Shown here piece by piece: positions 42,263-51,186 of a stretch of DNA of 64,000 nt. This DNA is from Salana multivorans. Its GTDB lineage: Bacteria; Actinomycetota; Actinomycetes; Actinomycetales; Beutenbergiaceae. The notes under the pieces were generated by a model, which worked only from the letters and a program-made list of their open reading frames with translations, had not been told where the DNA came from and ran no database searches. Location of the stretch: NCBI RefSeq assembly GCF_003751805.1, contig NZ_RKHQ01000002.1, positions 186,001-250,000 on the forward strand. The letters are read 5' to 3'. Within the stretch, counting starts at the first letter, position 1; each line of letters opens with the position of its first letter. Made by a program: the position numbers and the translations under genes.

Positions 42263-43549
42263 ATGCATCCAACCCCACGAAGCCGAGGGGTGGTCGCCGT
42301 CGCCACGCTGTTCGCCGTCACGGCGGCGCTCGCGGGCTGCGGGCCGGCCGACGACGGTCGGGTCCAGCTCGACTTCTTCCAGTTCAAGGGCGAGGCGGCC
42401 CAGGACTTCCGCGACATCGTCGCCGACTTCGAGGCGGCCAACCCCGACATCGACGTCGTCATCAACCAGGTGCCCGACCCGGACACGGCGCTGCGGACGC
42501 TGCTGGTCAAGGACCGGGTCCCGGACGTCCTCACCGTCAACGGCAGCGCCTACTACGGCGATCTCGCCAAGGCGGGCATCTTCTACGACTTCTCGGGTGA
42601 GCCGATCGTCGACACGGTCAACCCGGCCGTCCTCGACATCCTCGACGCGCTCGGCACGGCGGCCCCCGGGGAGATCAACGCGCTCCCGATGGCGAACAAC
42701 GCGCTCGGCGTCATCTACAACCGCGAGATCTTCGCCGAGCACGGTCTCGAGGTCCCCACGACCTGGGACGAGCTGATGGACGTGTGCGAGCGGCTGAAGG
42801 CGGCCGGCGTCGCGCCGTTCTACGCGACGGCCGCCGACGCGTGGACGACGCTCGAGCCGTTCCTCACGCTCGGTCCCGAGATCCAGCCCGACGACTTCTT
42901 CCCGCGGCTGCGCGAGGAGGGTGCGTCCGTCGGCCCGGACTCCTCGGTCTCGTTCCAGAAGGACTACCCCGAGGTGTTCGAGAAGATGGGCGTCCTCTAC
43001 GACCAGTACGCCCAGGACGGCTGGCGCTCGCGCGGGTACGACGACGGCAACGCCGCCTTTGCCCGCGGGGAGTCCGCGATGTACGTCATGGGCATCTGGT
43101 CGTTCAGCCAGATCCTCGCGAACGACCCGGACATCGAGCTCGGCATGTTCCCGATGCCGGGGACCGACGACCCCGAGGACCGGCTCATCGTCACGGGTGT
43201 CGACGTCGCCGTCACGATCGGGCGGGACACGGCGCACCCCGAGGAGGCGCTGCGGTTCGTCAACTACCTGCTCTCGCCCGAGACGGTCGCCCGGTACACC
43301 GAGTCACAGGTGGCGCTGTCGCCGCTAGCGGACGCCCCGCCCCCGTCCTTCGACGCCCTCCGGGAGATCACCCCGTTCTTCGAGGCGGGCAAGATCTCCG
43401 GCTTCCTCGACCACCAGATCCCCGCGGCGTTCCCGCTGCAGCAGATCCTGCAGCAGTTCTTCTTCGACGCCGATGCCACCGCCGCGATGGAGCGGCTCGA
43501 CAAGGAGTGGGCGCGCTTCGCCGCCCGCAGCTACTCGGAGGACTCATGA
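42263..43549 (+). CDS. Sugar-binding lipoprotein (CUT1), alpha-galactoside locus
   Basis: A 428-residue extracellular solute-binding protein. Signal peptide ending LAGC with lipidated Cys26; the fold begins VQLDFFQFKGEAAQDFRDIVADFEAANPDIDV and contains VPDVLTVNGSAYYGDLAKAG and NNALGVIYNREIF, typical of family 1 binding proteins. AGGAGG about 8 nt upstream supports ATG 42263. The ligand is probably an alpha-galactoside (raffinose, melibiose), inferred from the GH36 gene at the end of the operon. No cognate ATPase nearby. Confidence 0.92.
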   Translation: MHPTPRSRGVVAVATLFAVTAALAGCGPADDGRVQLDFFQFKGEAAQDFRDIVADFEAANPDIDVVINQVPDPDTALRTLLVKDRVPDVLTVNGSAYYGDLAKAGIFYDFSGEPIVDTVNPAVLDILDALGTAAPGEINALPMANNALGVIYNREIFAEHGLEVPTTWDELMDVCERLKAAGVAPFYATAADAWTTLEPFLTLGPEIQPDDFFPRLREEGASVGPDSSVSFQKDYPEVFEKMGVLYDQYAQDGWRSRGYDDGNAAFARGESAMYVMGIWSFSQILANDPDIELGMFPMPGTDDPEDRLIVTGVDVAVTIGRDTAHPEEALRFVNYLLSPETVARYTESQVALSPLADAPPPSFDALREITPFFEAGKISGFLDHQIPAAFPLQQILQQFFFDADATAAMERLDKEWARFAARSYSEDS

Positions 43550-44496
43550 CCGCCAACGCCGTGCCGTCGGTCGGCACCCCGGCCGCGTCCGAACCGACCC
43601 CAGCGAGCGTGGGCACGCCGGCCCGCCGTCGCTCGCTCGGCCGGACCGGGCAGCGCTTCTTCTACTGGATGCTCCTGCCGGCGCTCGGGCTGTTCTTCGT
43701 GTTCCACACGCTGCCCGCGCTCATCGGGGTCTTCTTCAGCTTCACGAACTACCGGGGCTACGGCTCGTGGAGCTTCGTCGGGCTGCACAACTACCGCTCG
43801 CTCTTCCTGGACGAGAACGTCTGGGCCGCGTACCGGTTCACGTTCCTGTTCGCGATCGTCTCGACGGTGCTCGTCAACGTCATCGCGATGCTGCTCGCGC
43901 TCGGGCTCAACGCGCGGATCGGGTTCCGATCGGGCTTCCGGGCGATCTTCTTCACGCCCTACGTGCTGTCGGTGCTGATCGTCGGCTACGTCTTCTCCTA
44001 CCTGTTCAGCAACACGCTCCCTCAGCTCCTGCCCAGCATCCCGGTGTTCGCGAACAACATCCTCGCGAGCGAGCAGTGGGCCTGGGTGCCGATCGTGATC
44101 GTGACGGTCTGGCAGAGCGCTGCGTTCGCCACGATCCTCTACCTGGCCGGTCTCCAGACCATCCCGGGCGAGGTCTACGAGGCTGCGGCGCTCGACGGCG
44201 CGACCGGCTGGACCCAGTTCTGGAAGATCACCTTCCCGCTCATCTCGGGCTTCTTCACCATCAACATGGTGCTGAGCCTCAAGGGCTTCCTCCAGGTGTT
44301 CGACCAGGTCGTCGCCCTCACCAACGGCGGTCCCGGCACCTCGACGCAGTCGATCACCATGCTGATCTTCCGCGGCGGCTTCCAGGGCGGGGAGTACGCC
44401 TACCAGACGGCGAACGCGGTCATCTACTTCATCGTGATCGTGCTCGTCTCGCTCGTCCAGTTCCGGATCCTCAACCGACGTCAGGCGGACTTCTGA
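43546..44496 (+). CDS. CUT1 permease, MalF/RafF-like
   Basis: A 316-residue permease with six helices. A Pro/Thr-rich N-terminus precedes FFYWMLLPALGLFFVFHTLPALIGVFFSFTNY. The EAA loop EAAALDGATGWTQFWKITFPL lies at about 207-227, followed by LTNGGPGTSTQSITMLIF, the conserved C-terminal segment. It lacks the long MalF extracellular insertion, unlike the maltodextrin permease at 9623. ATGA overlap with the binding-protein gene. Confidence 0.92.
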   Translation: MTANAVPSVGTPAASEPTPASVGTPARRRSLGRTGQRFFYWMLLPALGLFFVFHTLPALIGVFFSFTNYRGYGSWSFVGLHNYRSLFLDENVWAAYRFTFLFAIVSTVLVNVIAMLLALGLNARIGFRSGFRAIFFTPYVLSVLIVGYVFSYLFSNTLPQLLPSIPVFANNILASEQWAWVPIVIVTVWQSAAFATILYLAGLQTIPGEVYEAAALDGATGWTQFWKITFPLISGFFTINMVLSLKGFLQVFDQVVALTNGGPGTSTQSITMLIFRGGFQGGEYAYQTANAVIYFIVIVLVSLVQFRILNRRQADF

Positions 44497-45389
44497 TGAC
44501 CACCACCCTCGACACGGGCCTGCTCGAGAAGGCCTTGCCCGCCCGACCGAGGCGGATCCGCGCCTCCCGACCCGGCCGGATCAACGGCTGGCTGACGGCC
44601 CTCATCGCCGTGTGCTCGCTCACCGTCCTCGCGCCGCTCTACTTCGCCGTCGCGGTCTCGCTCAAGACCCCCGGCCAGCTCCAGGGCGGCACGGGCTTCG
44701 AGCTGCCCAACCCGGTCCAGTGGGACAACTTCGCCAAGGCGTGGAACGTCACCGACTTCCCGCGGGCGCTCGTCAACACGGCGCTCATCACGGTCGTCAC
44801 GGTCGCGCTCACGCTGGTGACCAACTCGGTCGTCTCCTACGTCATCGCGCGGAACATGCACCGCCGGTTCTTCAAGGCGAGCTTCTTCTACGTGCTCTCC
44901 GCGATGTTCATCCCGTTCCCGATCATCATGCTGCCCGTCGTCAAGGTGACGTCGGTCCTGCACCTGGACAACCAGCTCGGGCTCGCGCTGCTCTACACGG
45001 TGTACGGGCTGAGCATGAACATGTTCCTGTACGTCGCGTTCATCCGCTCGATCCCGATCGAGCTGGAGGAGGCCGCCCGCACGGACGGCGCCAGCTCGGC
45101 CCGCGTCTTCTGGCAGATCGTGTTCCCGCTCCTCGGCCCGATGAATGCGACCGTCGGCATCCTCACCTGCGTCTGGGCGTGGAACGACTTCATCCTCCCG
45201 CTCGTCGTCCTCACCGATCCGTCGGCGCGTACGCTCCCGCTGGCGCAGTACGTGCTGCAAGGTCAGTACAACACCGACTACACGACGGCCTTCGCCTCCT
45301 ACCTCATGGCGATGGCGCCGCTGCTGCTGGTGTACGTCGTGTCGCAGCGCTGGGTGATCTCCGGCGTCATGCGCGGCTCGATCAAGTAG
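44496..45389 (+). CDS. CUT1 permease, MalG/RafG-like
   Basis: A 297-residue permease with six helices and the EAA loop EEAARTDGASSARVFWQIVFPL (about 190-211). The end YVVSQRWVISGVMRGSIK is typical of the MalG-like partner. Start shares one base with the previous stop (TGATG). The next gene follows after 50 bp. Confidence 0.92.
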   Translation: MTTTLDTGLLEKALPARPRRIRASRPGRINGWLTALIAVCSLTVLAPLYFAVAVSLKTPGQLQGGTGFELPNPVQWDNFAKAWNVTDFPRALVNTALITVVTVALTLVTNSVVSYVIARNMHRRFFKASFFYVLSAMFIPFPIIMLPVVKVTSVLHLDNQLGLALLYTVYGLSMNMFLYVAFIRSIPIELEEAARTDGASSARVFWQIVFPLLGPMNATVGILTCVWAWNDFILPLVVLTDPSARTLPLAQYVLQGQYNTDYTTAFASYLMAMAPLLLVYVVSQRWVISGVMRGSIK

Positions 45390-45439
45390 CTCCACCGCTC
45401 GTCCGTCTCCGATCCGCCTCCGAACCCGGGAGCCACCGC

Positions 45440-47629
45440 ATGGGAATCGTCCACCTCCGCGCCGCCGGCGTGAGCCTCGTCCTCGACACCACCGGTCCCG
45501 AGCTGCCGCGGGTCGTGCACTGGGGCGCCGATCTCGGCGAGCTCCCCGAGGCGGAGCTCGCCGAGCTCGTCCGGGTGAGCGTCCAGCCCCTCACCGGCGG
45601 GACGGCGGACGAGCCCTACCGGCTCTCCGTCGTGCCCGAGATGACGGCGGGCTGGCTCGGGACACCGGGCCTCAGCGGGCACCGCGGCGGGACCGCCTTC
45701 TCCTCGGCGTTCGTCACGACCGGCGTCGAGGTCGACGCCGGTCGCGACGCCGACGGGTCGACCGCGACCGCGGAGGACGGCGCGCCGCTCGCGGCCAGCG
45801 TCACCGTCGAGGCGGAGGACGAGGCCGCCGGGCTGCGGCTCGCGTGGCGGCTCGAGCTCCTGGCCGACGGCCTGCTGCGACACCGCGCCGGCGTGACCAA
45901 CCTGGGCGTCGAGCACCAGGCCGGCTCGCCGTTCGACCTGTCGGGCCTCGACGTGGTGCTCCCGCTGCCCCGGGAGGCGCGGGAGATCCTCGACTTCACG
46001 GGCCGCCACCTGCGCGAGCGCTCGCCGCAGCGGCACGAGTTCACGGCCGGGACGCACCTGCGCGAGACCCGGCGCGCGCGGGCGCACGACGGGACGCTCC
46101 TGCTCCTGGCGGGCGAGCCGGGCTTCTCCTACGCCGCCGGCGAGGTGTGGGGCACGCACGTCGCGTGGTCCGGCAACGTGCGCACGTTCGCCGAGCAGGA
46201 GATGCCGTCGGGCCGGCGCCTGCTCGGGGGCGGTGAGCTGCTGCTGCCCGGCGAGGTGCGGCTCGAGGTGGGGGAGTCCTACGAGGGGCCGTGGGTGTAC
46301 GCGTCCTACGGGCGCGGGATCAACGAGCTGTCCCGACGGTTCCACGACTTCCTCCGCTCGCGCGACTCCCACCCGCGCGGGCCGCGCAAGGCGCTCATCA
46401 ACGTGTGGGAGGCGGTCTACTTCGACCACAGCCTGCCGAAGCTCGTCGCGCTCGCCGACGCGGCCGCCTCGGTCGGCCTGGAGCGGTACGTGCTCGACGA
46501 CGGGTGGTTCCGCGGCCGGCGGACCGACAACGCCGGGCTCGGCGACTGGTACGTCGACGAGGGCGTCTGGCCCGACGGCCTGCACCCGATCGTCGACCAC
46601 GTGACGGGCCTCGGCCTGGAGTTCGGCCTGTGGTTCGAGCCCGAGATGGTCAATGAGGACTCCGACGTGGCGCGCGCCCACCCCGAGTGGATCCTCCGGA
46701 CGCCGCACCGGATGCCGCCGCCGGCCCGCCAGCAGCAGGTGCTCGACCTCACGGTGCCGCAGGCGTGGCAGTACGTCTACGACCGGATGCACGCGATCCT
46801 GTCCGAGTACCGCATCTCCTTCGTCAAGTGGGACTTCAACCGCGACCTGGTCGACGCGGGGCGGCAGGCGACGGGGTCGGCCGGGTACCACGAGCAGACG
46901 CTCGCCACCTACCGGCTGCTCCGCGCGCTGCGCGCGGCGCACCCGGACGTGGAGTTCGAGTCGTGCGCCGGCGGCGGCGGGCGAGCCGACCTCGGCATCC
47001 TCGCGCTCACCGACCGGATCTGGACGTCGGACTGCATCGACCCGCTCGAGCGGCAGACGATCGAGGCCGGGACGGGGCTGCTCCTGCCGCCCGAGCTGAT
47101 GGGCTCGCACATCGCGTCGCCGCACTCGCACACGACGGGCCGGCGCCACGACCTCTCCTTCCGCGCCGCCACCGCGATGTTCGGTCACCTCGGCGTGGAG
47201 TGGGACCTGACGTCGGCGTCCGAGGCCGACCTCGCCGAGCTCGGGTCGTGGGTCGCGGCCTACAAGGAGCACCGCGACCTGCTGCACGGCGGCGACGTCC
47301 TGCGCGTCGACTCGCCGGACCCCGCCATCCGCGTGCACGGGGTGGTCGCCGAGGACGGGGGCGAGGCGATCGTGGCCGTCGTCCAGCTCACCACGTCGGC
47401 GCACCACCCGCCCGGTCGCGTCCGCATCCCGGGGCTCGACCCCGAGCGGACCTACCGCGTCCGTCCGCTCGCTCCCGGCGACCGGATCCCGGGTGGCGGC
47501 GGTTCGTGGGCCCCGGCGTGGTGGCCGGAGGGCGCACGGCTGAGCGGGCGCTCCCTCGCGGAGGTCGGCGTCCAGGTGCCGCTGCAGCACCCCGAGCACT
47601 CGGTCCTGCTGCACCTCGTCGCGCAGTAG
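45440..47629 (+). CDS. Alpha-galactosidase, GH36
   Basis: A 729-residue cytoplasmic alpha-galactosidase with no signal peptide. N-terminal beta-supersandwich domain (about 1-320), catalytic barrel (about 321-640), C-terminal beta domain. Catalytic residues are nucleophile Asp465 in FVKWDFNRD and acid/base Asp531 in WTSDCIDPLER. RYVLDDGWF and LWFEPEMVNEDSD line the active site. The size fits tetrameric-type bacterial GH36 enzymes. It cleaves terminal alpha-1,6-galactose from raffinose-family sugars or melibiose brought in by the preceding importer. It starts 50 bp after the permease, with a weak GGGAG upstream of ATG 45440. Confidence 0.94.
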   Translation: MGIVHLRAAGVSLVLDTTGPELPRVVHWGADLGELPEAELAELVRVSVQPLTGGTADEPYRLSVVPEMTAGWLGTPGLSGHRGGTAFSSAFVTTGVEVDAGRDADGSTATAEDGAPLAASVTVEAEDEAAGLRLAWRLELLADGLLRHRAGVTNLGVEHQAGSPFDLSGLDVVLPLPREAREILDFTGRHLRERSPQRHEFTAGTHLRETRRARAHDGTLLLLAGEPGFSYAAGEVWGTHVAWSGNVRTFAEQEMPSGRRLLGGGELLLPGEVRLEVGESYEGPWVYASYGRGINELSRRFHDFLRSRDSHPRGPRKALINVWEAVYFDHSLPKLVALADAAASVGLERYVLDDGWFRGRRTDNAGLGDWYVDEGVWPDGLHPIVDHVTGLGLEFGLWFEPEMVNEDSDVARAHPEWILRTPHRMPPPARQQQVLDLTVPQAWQYVYDRMHAILSEYRISFVKWDFNRDLVDAGRQATGSAGYHEQTLATYRLLRALRAAHPDVEFESCAGGGGRADLGILALTDRIWTSDCIDPLERQTIEAGTGLLLPPELMGSHIASPHSHTTGRRHDLSFRAATAMFGHLGVEWDLTSASEADLAELGSWVAAYKEHRDLLHGGDVLRVDSPDPAIRVHGVVAEDGGEAIVAVVQLTTSAHHPPGRVRIPGLDPERTYRVRPLAPGDRIPGGGGSWAPAWWPEGARLSGRSLAEVGVQVPLQHPEHSVLLHLVAQ

Positions 47630-47660
47630 CACGGACGGCTCGACCGGCGCCGCCGCCCGG

Positions 47661-47687
47661 GCCGGTCCTCGGCCGGCTCGGACCGGT
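47661..47687. terminator. Possible hairpin between convergent genes
   Basis: CCGGTCC (47662-47668) pairs with GGACCGG (47680-47686), plus one G-U, around an 11-nt loop, between the GH36 stop and the minus-strand membrane hydrolase stop. Confidence 0.4.
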
Positions 47688-47692
47688 CTCGG

Positions 47693-50179
47693 CTAGGCGC
47701 CGGGGCCGGGCTGCCCGGTGCCGTCCGGCTGCTCGACGAGCTCGCGCGCCATCGCGTCGACCTCGTACCAGAGGGCGTCGTCGGTGCCGTAGCCGGTGTG
47801 GGTCAGGATCGGCGGGAGCTGCTCGCCGCGGACGTACCAGCGTCGGGGCGGGTCGACGATCTCCCGGTCGACCAGGGCGTCGAGCCGCGCGTCGGACAGG
47901 AGGACGTGACCGCCGATGTAGTCGGTGAGGTAGTGGACGTTGCGCCACCGCGGGGCCGGGGGCACGGCATCGTTCCGCGACGGCGTGAGCCCGGCGGCGA
48001 GGTCGTCGAGCACGGCCTGGGTGAAGACGGTCGGGAAGGCCCAGCGGTAGAGCTTCGTGAGCGGGCTGCCGTACGTGACGAGAGCGATCCGCTCACGGGC
48101 GCGGGCCGAGAGCAGCCCGTCGCGGGTGAGCACGCACGCCGAGAGCACGCTGCCCTGGGAGTGCGCGGCGAGCACGACGCTGCCGCCGTTGGCGGCCAGG
48201 CGGTTGATCCGCTCGCCGAGCTCGGGGACGGCCCGCTCGCTGTAGCTCGGCGGGGCGAACGGGTGGAACGAGCGGGGCAGGCACGTGCCGACGTCGAAGG
48301 CGACCCCGACGATCCGGCGCAGGTTCCGGTTGCGCCACAGGGCCGCGAGCAGGACGAGCGTGGCGGGCGGCAGGGCGAGCGCGACCCAGGCGAGGAACCC
48401 GAGCGACCCGACGGAGCGGCTGGCCCAGTCGGCGCCCGCCGCGCTCTCCCGCAGCCCGGGCAGCGTCAGCACGGTCCCGAGCGCGAGACCGGCGAACGTC
48501 ACGACGCCGGCGAGCGCGAGGGCGCGGCCGAGCGTCCGGGACACGCCGGCGATGCGGCGGAACCGCGCCACCGTGCGCACCCAGCGTCGTCCGTCGTCCG
48601 TCGGAGCCAGCGCGGATCGCCAGAACGACGCGTCGGGGCCCGACGGCGGGCGCGAGCCTGAGACGTCGGATGCCTCGCGCCTCGCGTACGCCGCCGCCAG
48701 GCTCGTGCGCACCGCGTCCGGGCGGACGGCGGCGGGGGTCGCGGGGGTGACGAGCCACGTGCCGACGAGGAACACGACGGCGAGCACGGCGAGCGCGGCC
48801 ACCCACGCCAGCACGAGCAGCTTGACCGTGGTGAACGCCATCGGGACGAGGTCCGTGTGCGCGGCCAGCACCGCGTCGCCTGCGTCGTCGCTCGCAGACC
48901 CGGGAGCCGCGTCGTCGACCCACGTCCCGGCGAGCGCGATCATCGCGAGCAGGACGATCTGCAGCGCGACCTGCGCGAGGAACGAGAGCACGGCCGGCGC
49001 CGGCCACGGGAAGAAGTCGCCGCGTCTCCGGCGGGGCGAGCCGAGGAGCTGCTGGACCACGAGCGGGAGGAGCAGGGCGAGGGCGCCGACCCACAGCCAC
49101 GCAGTTGCATCGGCTGTCTCGGGCAGGGCGGTGCGGGTGGCGTCGGGCCCGGATGTGACACCGACCGCGACCGCACCGGCGAGCGTCAGGGCGGCAAGGA
49201 TCCACGTGCTGCGGTAGTGGAGGAGCGAGCCACGTCCGCTCACGACGAGCGCGCCGGCAAGGGCGAGGACGAGCAGCCCGGCGCCGAGGACGACGGACGC
49301 CCACCCGGCCGGACCGACCGACGGGGCGCCGGCGGGGTGGGCCAGCGCCGCGGCCGTCACGACGGCGGGGATCGCGAGCCCCACCGCGAGGTGCGCGGCC
49401 GAGAGCTGGCGGTGGAAGGGCGAGGTCGCCCAGAAGTCGCGGTTGCGCAGACCGTCGGCGACCTCCGACGCCGCGAGCCTCGTTGGCGGGCGCGGCTCGC
49501 CGGTGGCCGTGCGTCCGGACGTGGCCGCGTCGCACGTCTCCTCGTACCGGTTGCGGCTGCGCCGGCCCAGCCAGGAGACCGCGAGCGCGAACGCCGCCGC
49601 GACGACCGCGCCGAGCGCCGCCCGGGCGCCGAGGTGGTCGGCCAGGACGCACGGCCCGCCGCCGGTGCATCCGCCGGCCAGCCAGCGGACGCCGAGGACG
49701 TCGACGCAGAGGTACGCCAGCGACGTCGCGGCGGTGACCGAGAGGGCGAGTGCCGCGAGGCGGGCGCAGGCCTGGAAGATGCGGCTCGTGCCGCTCGATG
49801 CGGGGCTGCCCGGTGCGGCGGTCGCGCCGGGCGTGCCCGGTGCCTCGTGCGGCTCGCGCGCCATCCAGCCCGCCATGTTCGCGAGCATCGCCGGCAGCAT
49901 GACGACCCACAGCGCCCGAGTGCGCGCGGCGGAGGTGAGGCCGCCCCAGGAGTAGGCCTCGCGGTGGCGACCGCCCGGACCGTCTGAGGTGCGGTAGAAG
50001 CCCGCGATGGCGTCGCCGCCCACCTGCCGCGGGTGCGGGTCGCTCAGCATGGCGCTGGGCGGGGTGTTGCTGACGCCGTGGACGCGGATCTCCGTCGTCC
50101 CGGCCAGCTCGTTCGGGCGCCGCTCGTCCAGGTCGTCCGACCACTCGCCCGGCATCGCGGCGTTCAGCTCCACGTACAT
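47693..50179 (-). CDS. Multispanning membrane protein with C-terminal lipase-like domain
   Basis: An 828-residue protein not recognised as a named family. A soluble N-terminus contains TEIRVHGVSNTPPSAML (about 28-45); the HGV could supply an oxyanion hole. About eleven hydrophobic helices lie between residues 87 and 630, with polar Arg-rich loops. The last 200 residues hold a nucleophile elbow AAHSQGS (Ser674 in HSQGS), a TYGSPLTKLYRW strand-helix pair as in lipases, and candidate His794 in THTGYG. The two HGV/HSQG parts at opposite ends of the chain may fold together on one side of the membrane. AAGGAG is about 8 nt before ATG 50179, which rules out the longer frame reaching into the tRNA region. 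Substrate unknown; a lipid is the obvious guess. Confidence 0.75.
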   Translation of the reverse strand: MYVELNAAMPGEWSDDLDERRPNELAGTTEIRVHGVSNTPPSAMLSDPHPRQVGGDAIAGFYRTSDGPGGRHREAYSWGGLTSAARTRALWVVMLPAMLANMAGWMAREPHEAPGTPGATAAPGSPASSGTSRIFQACARLAALALSVTAATSLAYLCVDVLGVRWLAGGCTGGGPCVLADHLGARAALGAVVAAAFALAVSWLGRRSRNRYEETCDAATSGRTATGEPRPPTRLAASEVADGLRNRDFWATSPFHRQLSAAHLAVGLAIPAVVTAAALAHPAGAPSVGPAGWASVVLGAGLLVLALAGALVVSGRGSLLHYRSTWILAALTLAGAVAVGVTSGPDATRTALPETADATAWLWVGALALLLPLVVQQLLGSPRRRRGDFFPWPAPAVLSFLAQVALQIVLLAMIALAGTWVDDAAPGSASDDAGDAVLAAHTDLVPMAFTTVKLLVLAWVAALAVLAVVFLVGTWLVTPATPAAVRPDAVRTSLAAAYARREASDVSGSRPPSGPDASFWRSALAPTDDGRRWVRTVARFRRIAGVSRTLGRALALAGVVTFAGLALGTVLTLPGLRESAAGADWASRSVGSLGFLAWVALALPPATLVLLAALWRNRNLRRIVGVAFDVGTCLPRSFHPFAPPSYSERAVPELGERINRLAANGGSVVLAAHSQGSVLSACVLTRDGLLSARARERIALVTYGSPLTKLYRWAFPTVFTQAVLDDLAAGLTPSRNDAVPPAPRWRNVHYLTDYIGGHVLLSDARLDALVDREIVDPPRRWYVRGEQLPPILTHTGYGTDDALWYEVDAMARELVEQPDGTGQPGPGA

Positions 50180-50279
50180 GCGCCACTCCTTCGGGCCGCG
50201 ATGGTTCGTGAGGCGAGCGTAGCGAGGGGGTCCGACACGATGGCCGGGGGGACCGGGCGCAGACCGGTGGGGGATGCGC

Positions 50280-50319
50280 AAGGGCCCCTGACCGGCGTTT
50301 CCGCTGGTCAGGGGCCCTT
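50280..50319 (-). terminator. Terminator of the tRNA-Asn transcript
   Basis: A 14-bp perfect stem (50280-50293 with 50306-50319), extendable to 17 bp with one G-U, and a 6-nt loop, 6 bp after the tRNA. On the minus strand the descending arm ends in TT. Confidence 0.85.
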
Positions 50320-50325
50320 CACGTG

Positions 50326-50398
<73 letters not shown>

Positions 50399-50521
50399 TC
50401 GGTCGTGTGCGGCGTCCGCTCCTGCGGCCGACCGCCCGCAGTACCTTACCAGCCTTCCCGGGTGGTCGCGTAACCGTGACCGAGCGCGGCAGACGGCTCC
50501 CGGGTGCGGTCGGAACGCGGT

Positions 50522-51019
50522 CTAGACGGGCAGCCCGACCGCGCCACGGGCCTCCGCCTCGACCTCGGCGGCGAGGTCGAGCACCTCCCGGTCCTCGCGC
50601 GCGGTGCCGAGGATGCTCACCTGGCTCGACAGGGTGCCGGCGGGGTCGCGGCGCACGGCTGCCCGCACCATCCCGCCGCCCGGGACCGGGCGCTGGACCA
50701 CATGGACCAGCGAGGCCTCGATCCGCATCCGGACCGCCTGGGTGAACCGGCGCGGGTCGTCCGGCAGGCGCAGGGCGTGGGTGCCGCCGTCGACCTCGCG
50801 CAGCGTGAGGGTCGCGGTCTCGTCGTCCCAGTCGGCTCCGTCGAACAGCGTCCACGGGATCTCGCGGACGGCACCGTCCTTCGCGACGATCGCGAGGTGG
50901 TCGACGGTGACGACGCCGGTCTCCCCGCCAGCCGCCGTCGCCCAGGCGAGGGGCTTGGCGTCGGGGAGCGCGGCGCGGACCTGGTCGGGAAGCTGCGGCG
51001 TGCGGCGGAGGATGCCCAT
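50522..51019 (-). CDS. Conserved hypothetical protein (PH-like fold suspected)
   Basis: A 165-residue soluble protein with alternating beta strands: PLAWATAAGGETGVVTVDHLAIVAKDGAVREIPWTLFDGADWDDETATLTLREVDG, then a C-terminal helical tail with FTQAVRMRIEASLVHVVQRPV. The strand pattern recalls small actinobacterial PH-like domain proteins, but I do not recognise a named family. ATG 51019 is preceded at 6 nt by TACCGT (51026-51031 on the plus-strand numbering), so it is probably leaderless; the longer frame to 51091 has no support. Confidence 0.75.
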   Translation of the reverse strand: MGILRRTPQLPDQVRAALPDAKPLAWATAAGGETGVVTVDHLAIVAKDGAVREIPWTLFDGADWDDETATLTLREVDGGTHALRLPDDPRRFTQAVRMRIEASLVHVVQRPVPGGGMVRAAVRRDPAGTLSSQVSILGTAREDREVLDLAAEVEAEARGAVGLPV

Positions 51020-51025
51020 GGGACA

Positions 51026-51031
51026 ACGGTA
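51026..51031 (-). promoter_or_regulatory. -10-like hexamer of the leaderless 51019 transcript
   Basis: TACCGT on the minus strand, 6 nt before ATG 51019, no Shine-Dalgarno. Confidence 0.55.
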
Positions 51032-51138
51032 CGTCCGGCCGGGCGTCGAGCGCGGGACGGCGGAGCCGTGCCCGGCGGCCGTGCCGCCCACCGCGTCCGC
51101 CGGCCGATCGTGACCCGCGGCGACTCGTGACTCTCGCG

Positions 51139-51174
51139 GCGGCGGGCCGCGGTCGGGAGACCGCGACCCGCCGC
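51139..51174 (-). terminator. Terminator after the metallophosphoesterase gene
   Basis: An 8-bp stem (51139-51146 with 51167-51174), a 2x2 internal loop, and a 6-bp stem (51149-51154 with 51159-51164) with a 4-nt loop, 12 bp downstream of the stop on the minus strand. Confidence 0.7.
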
Positions 51175-51186
51175 TGCGGCGTGTCG

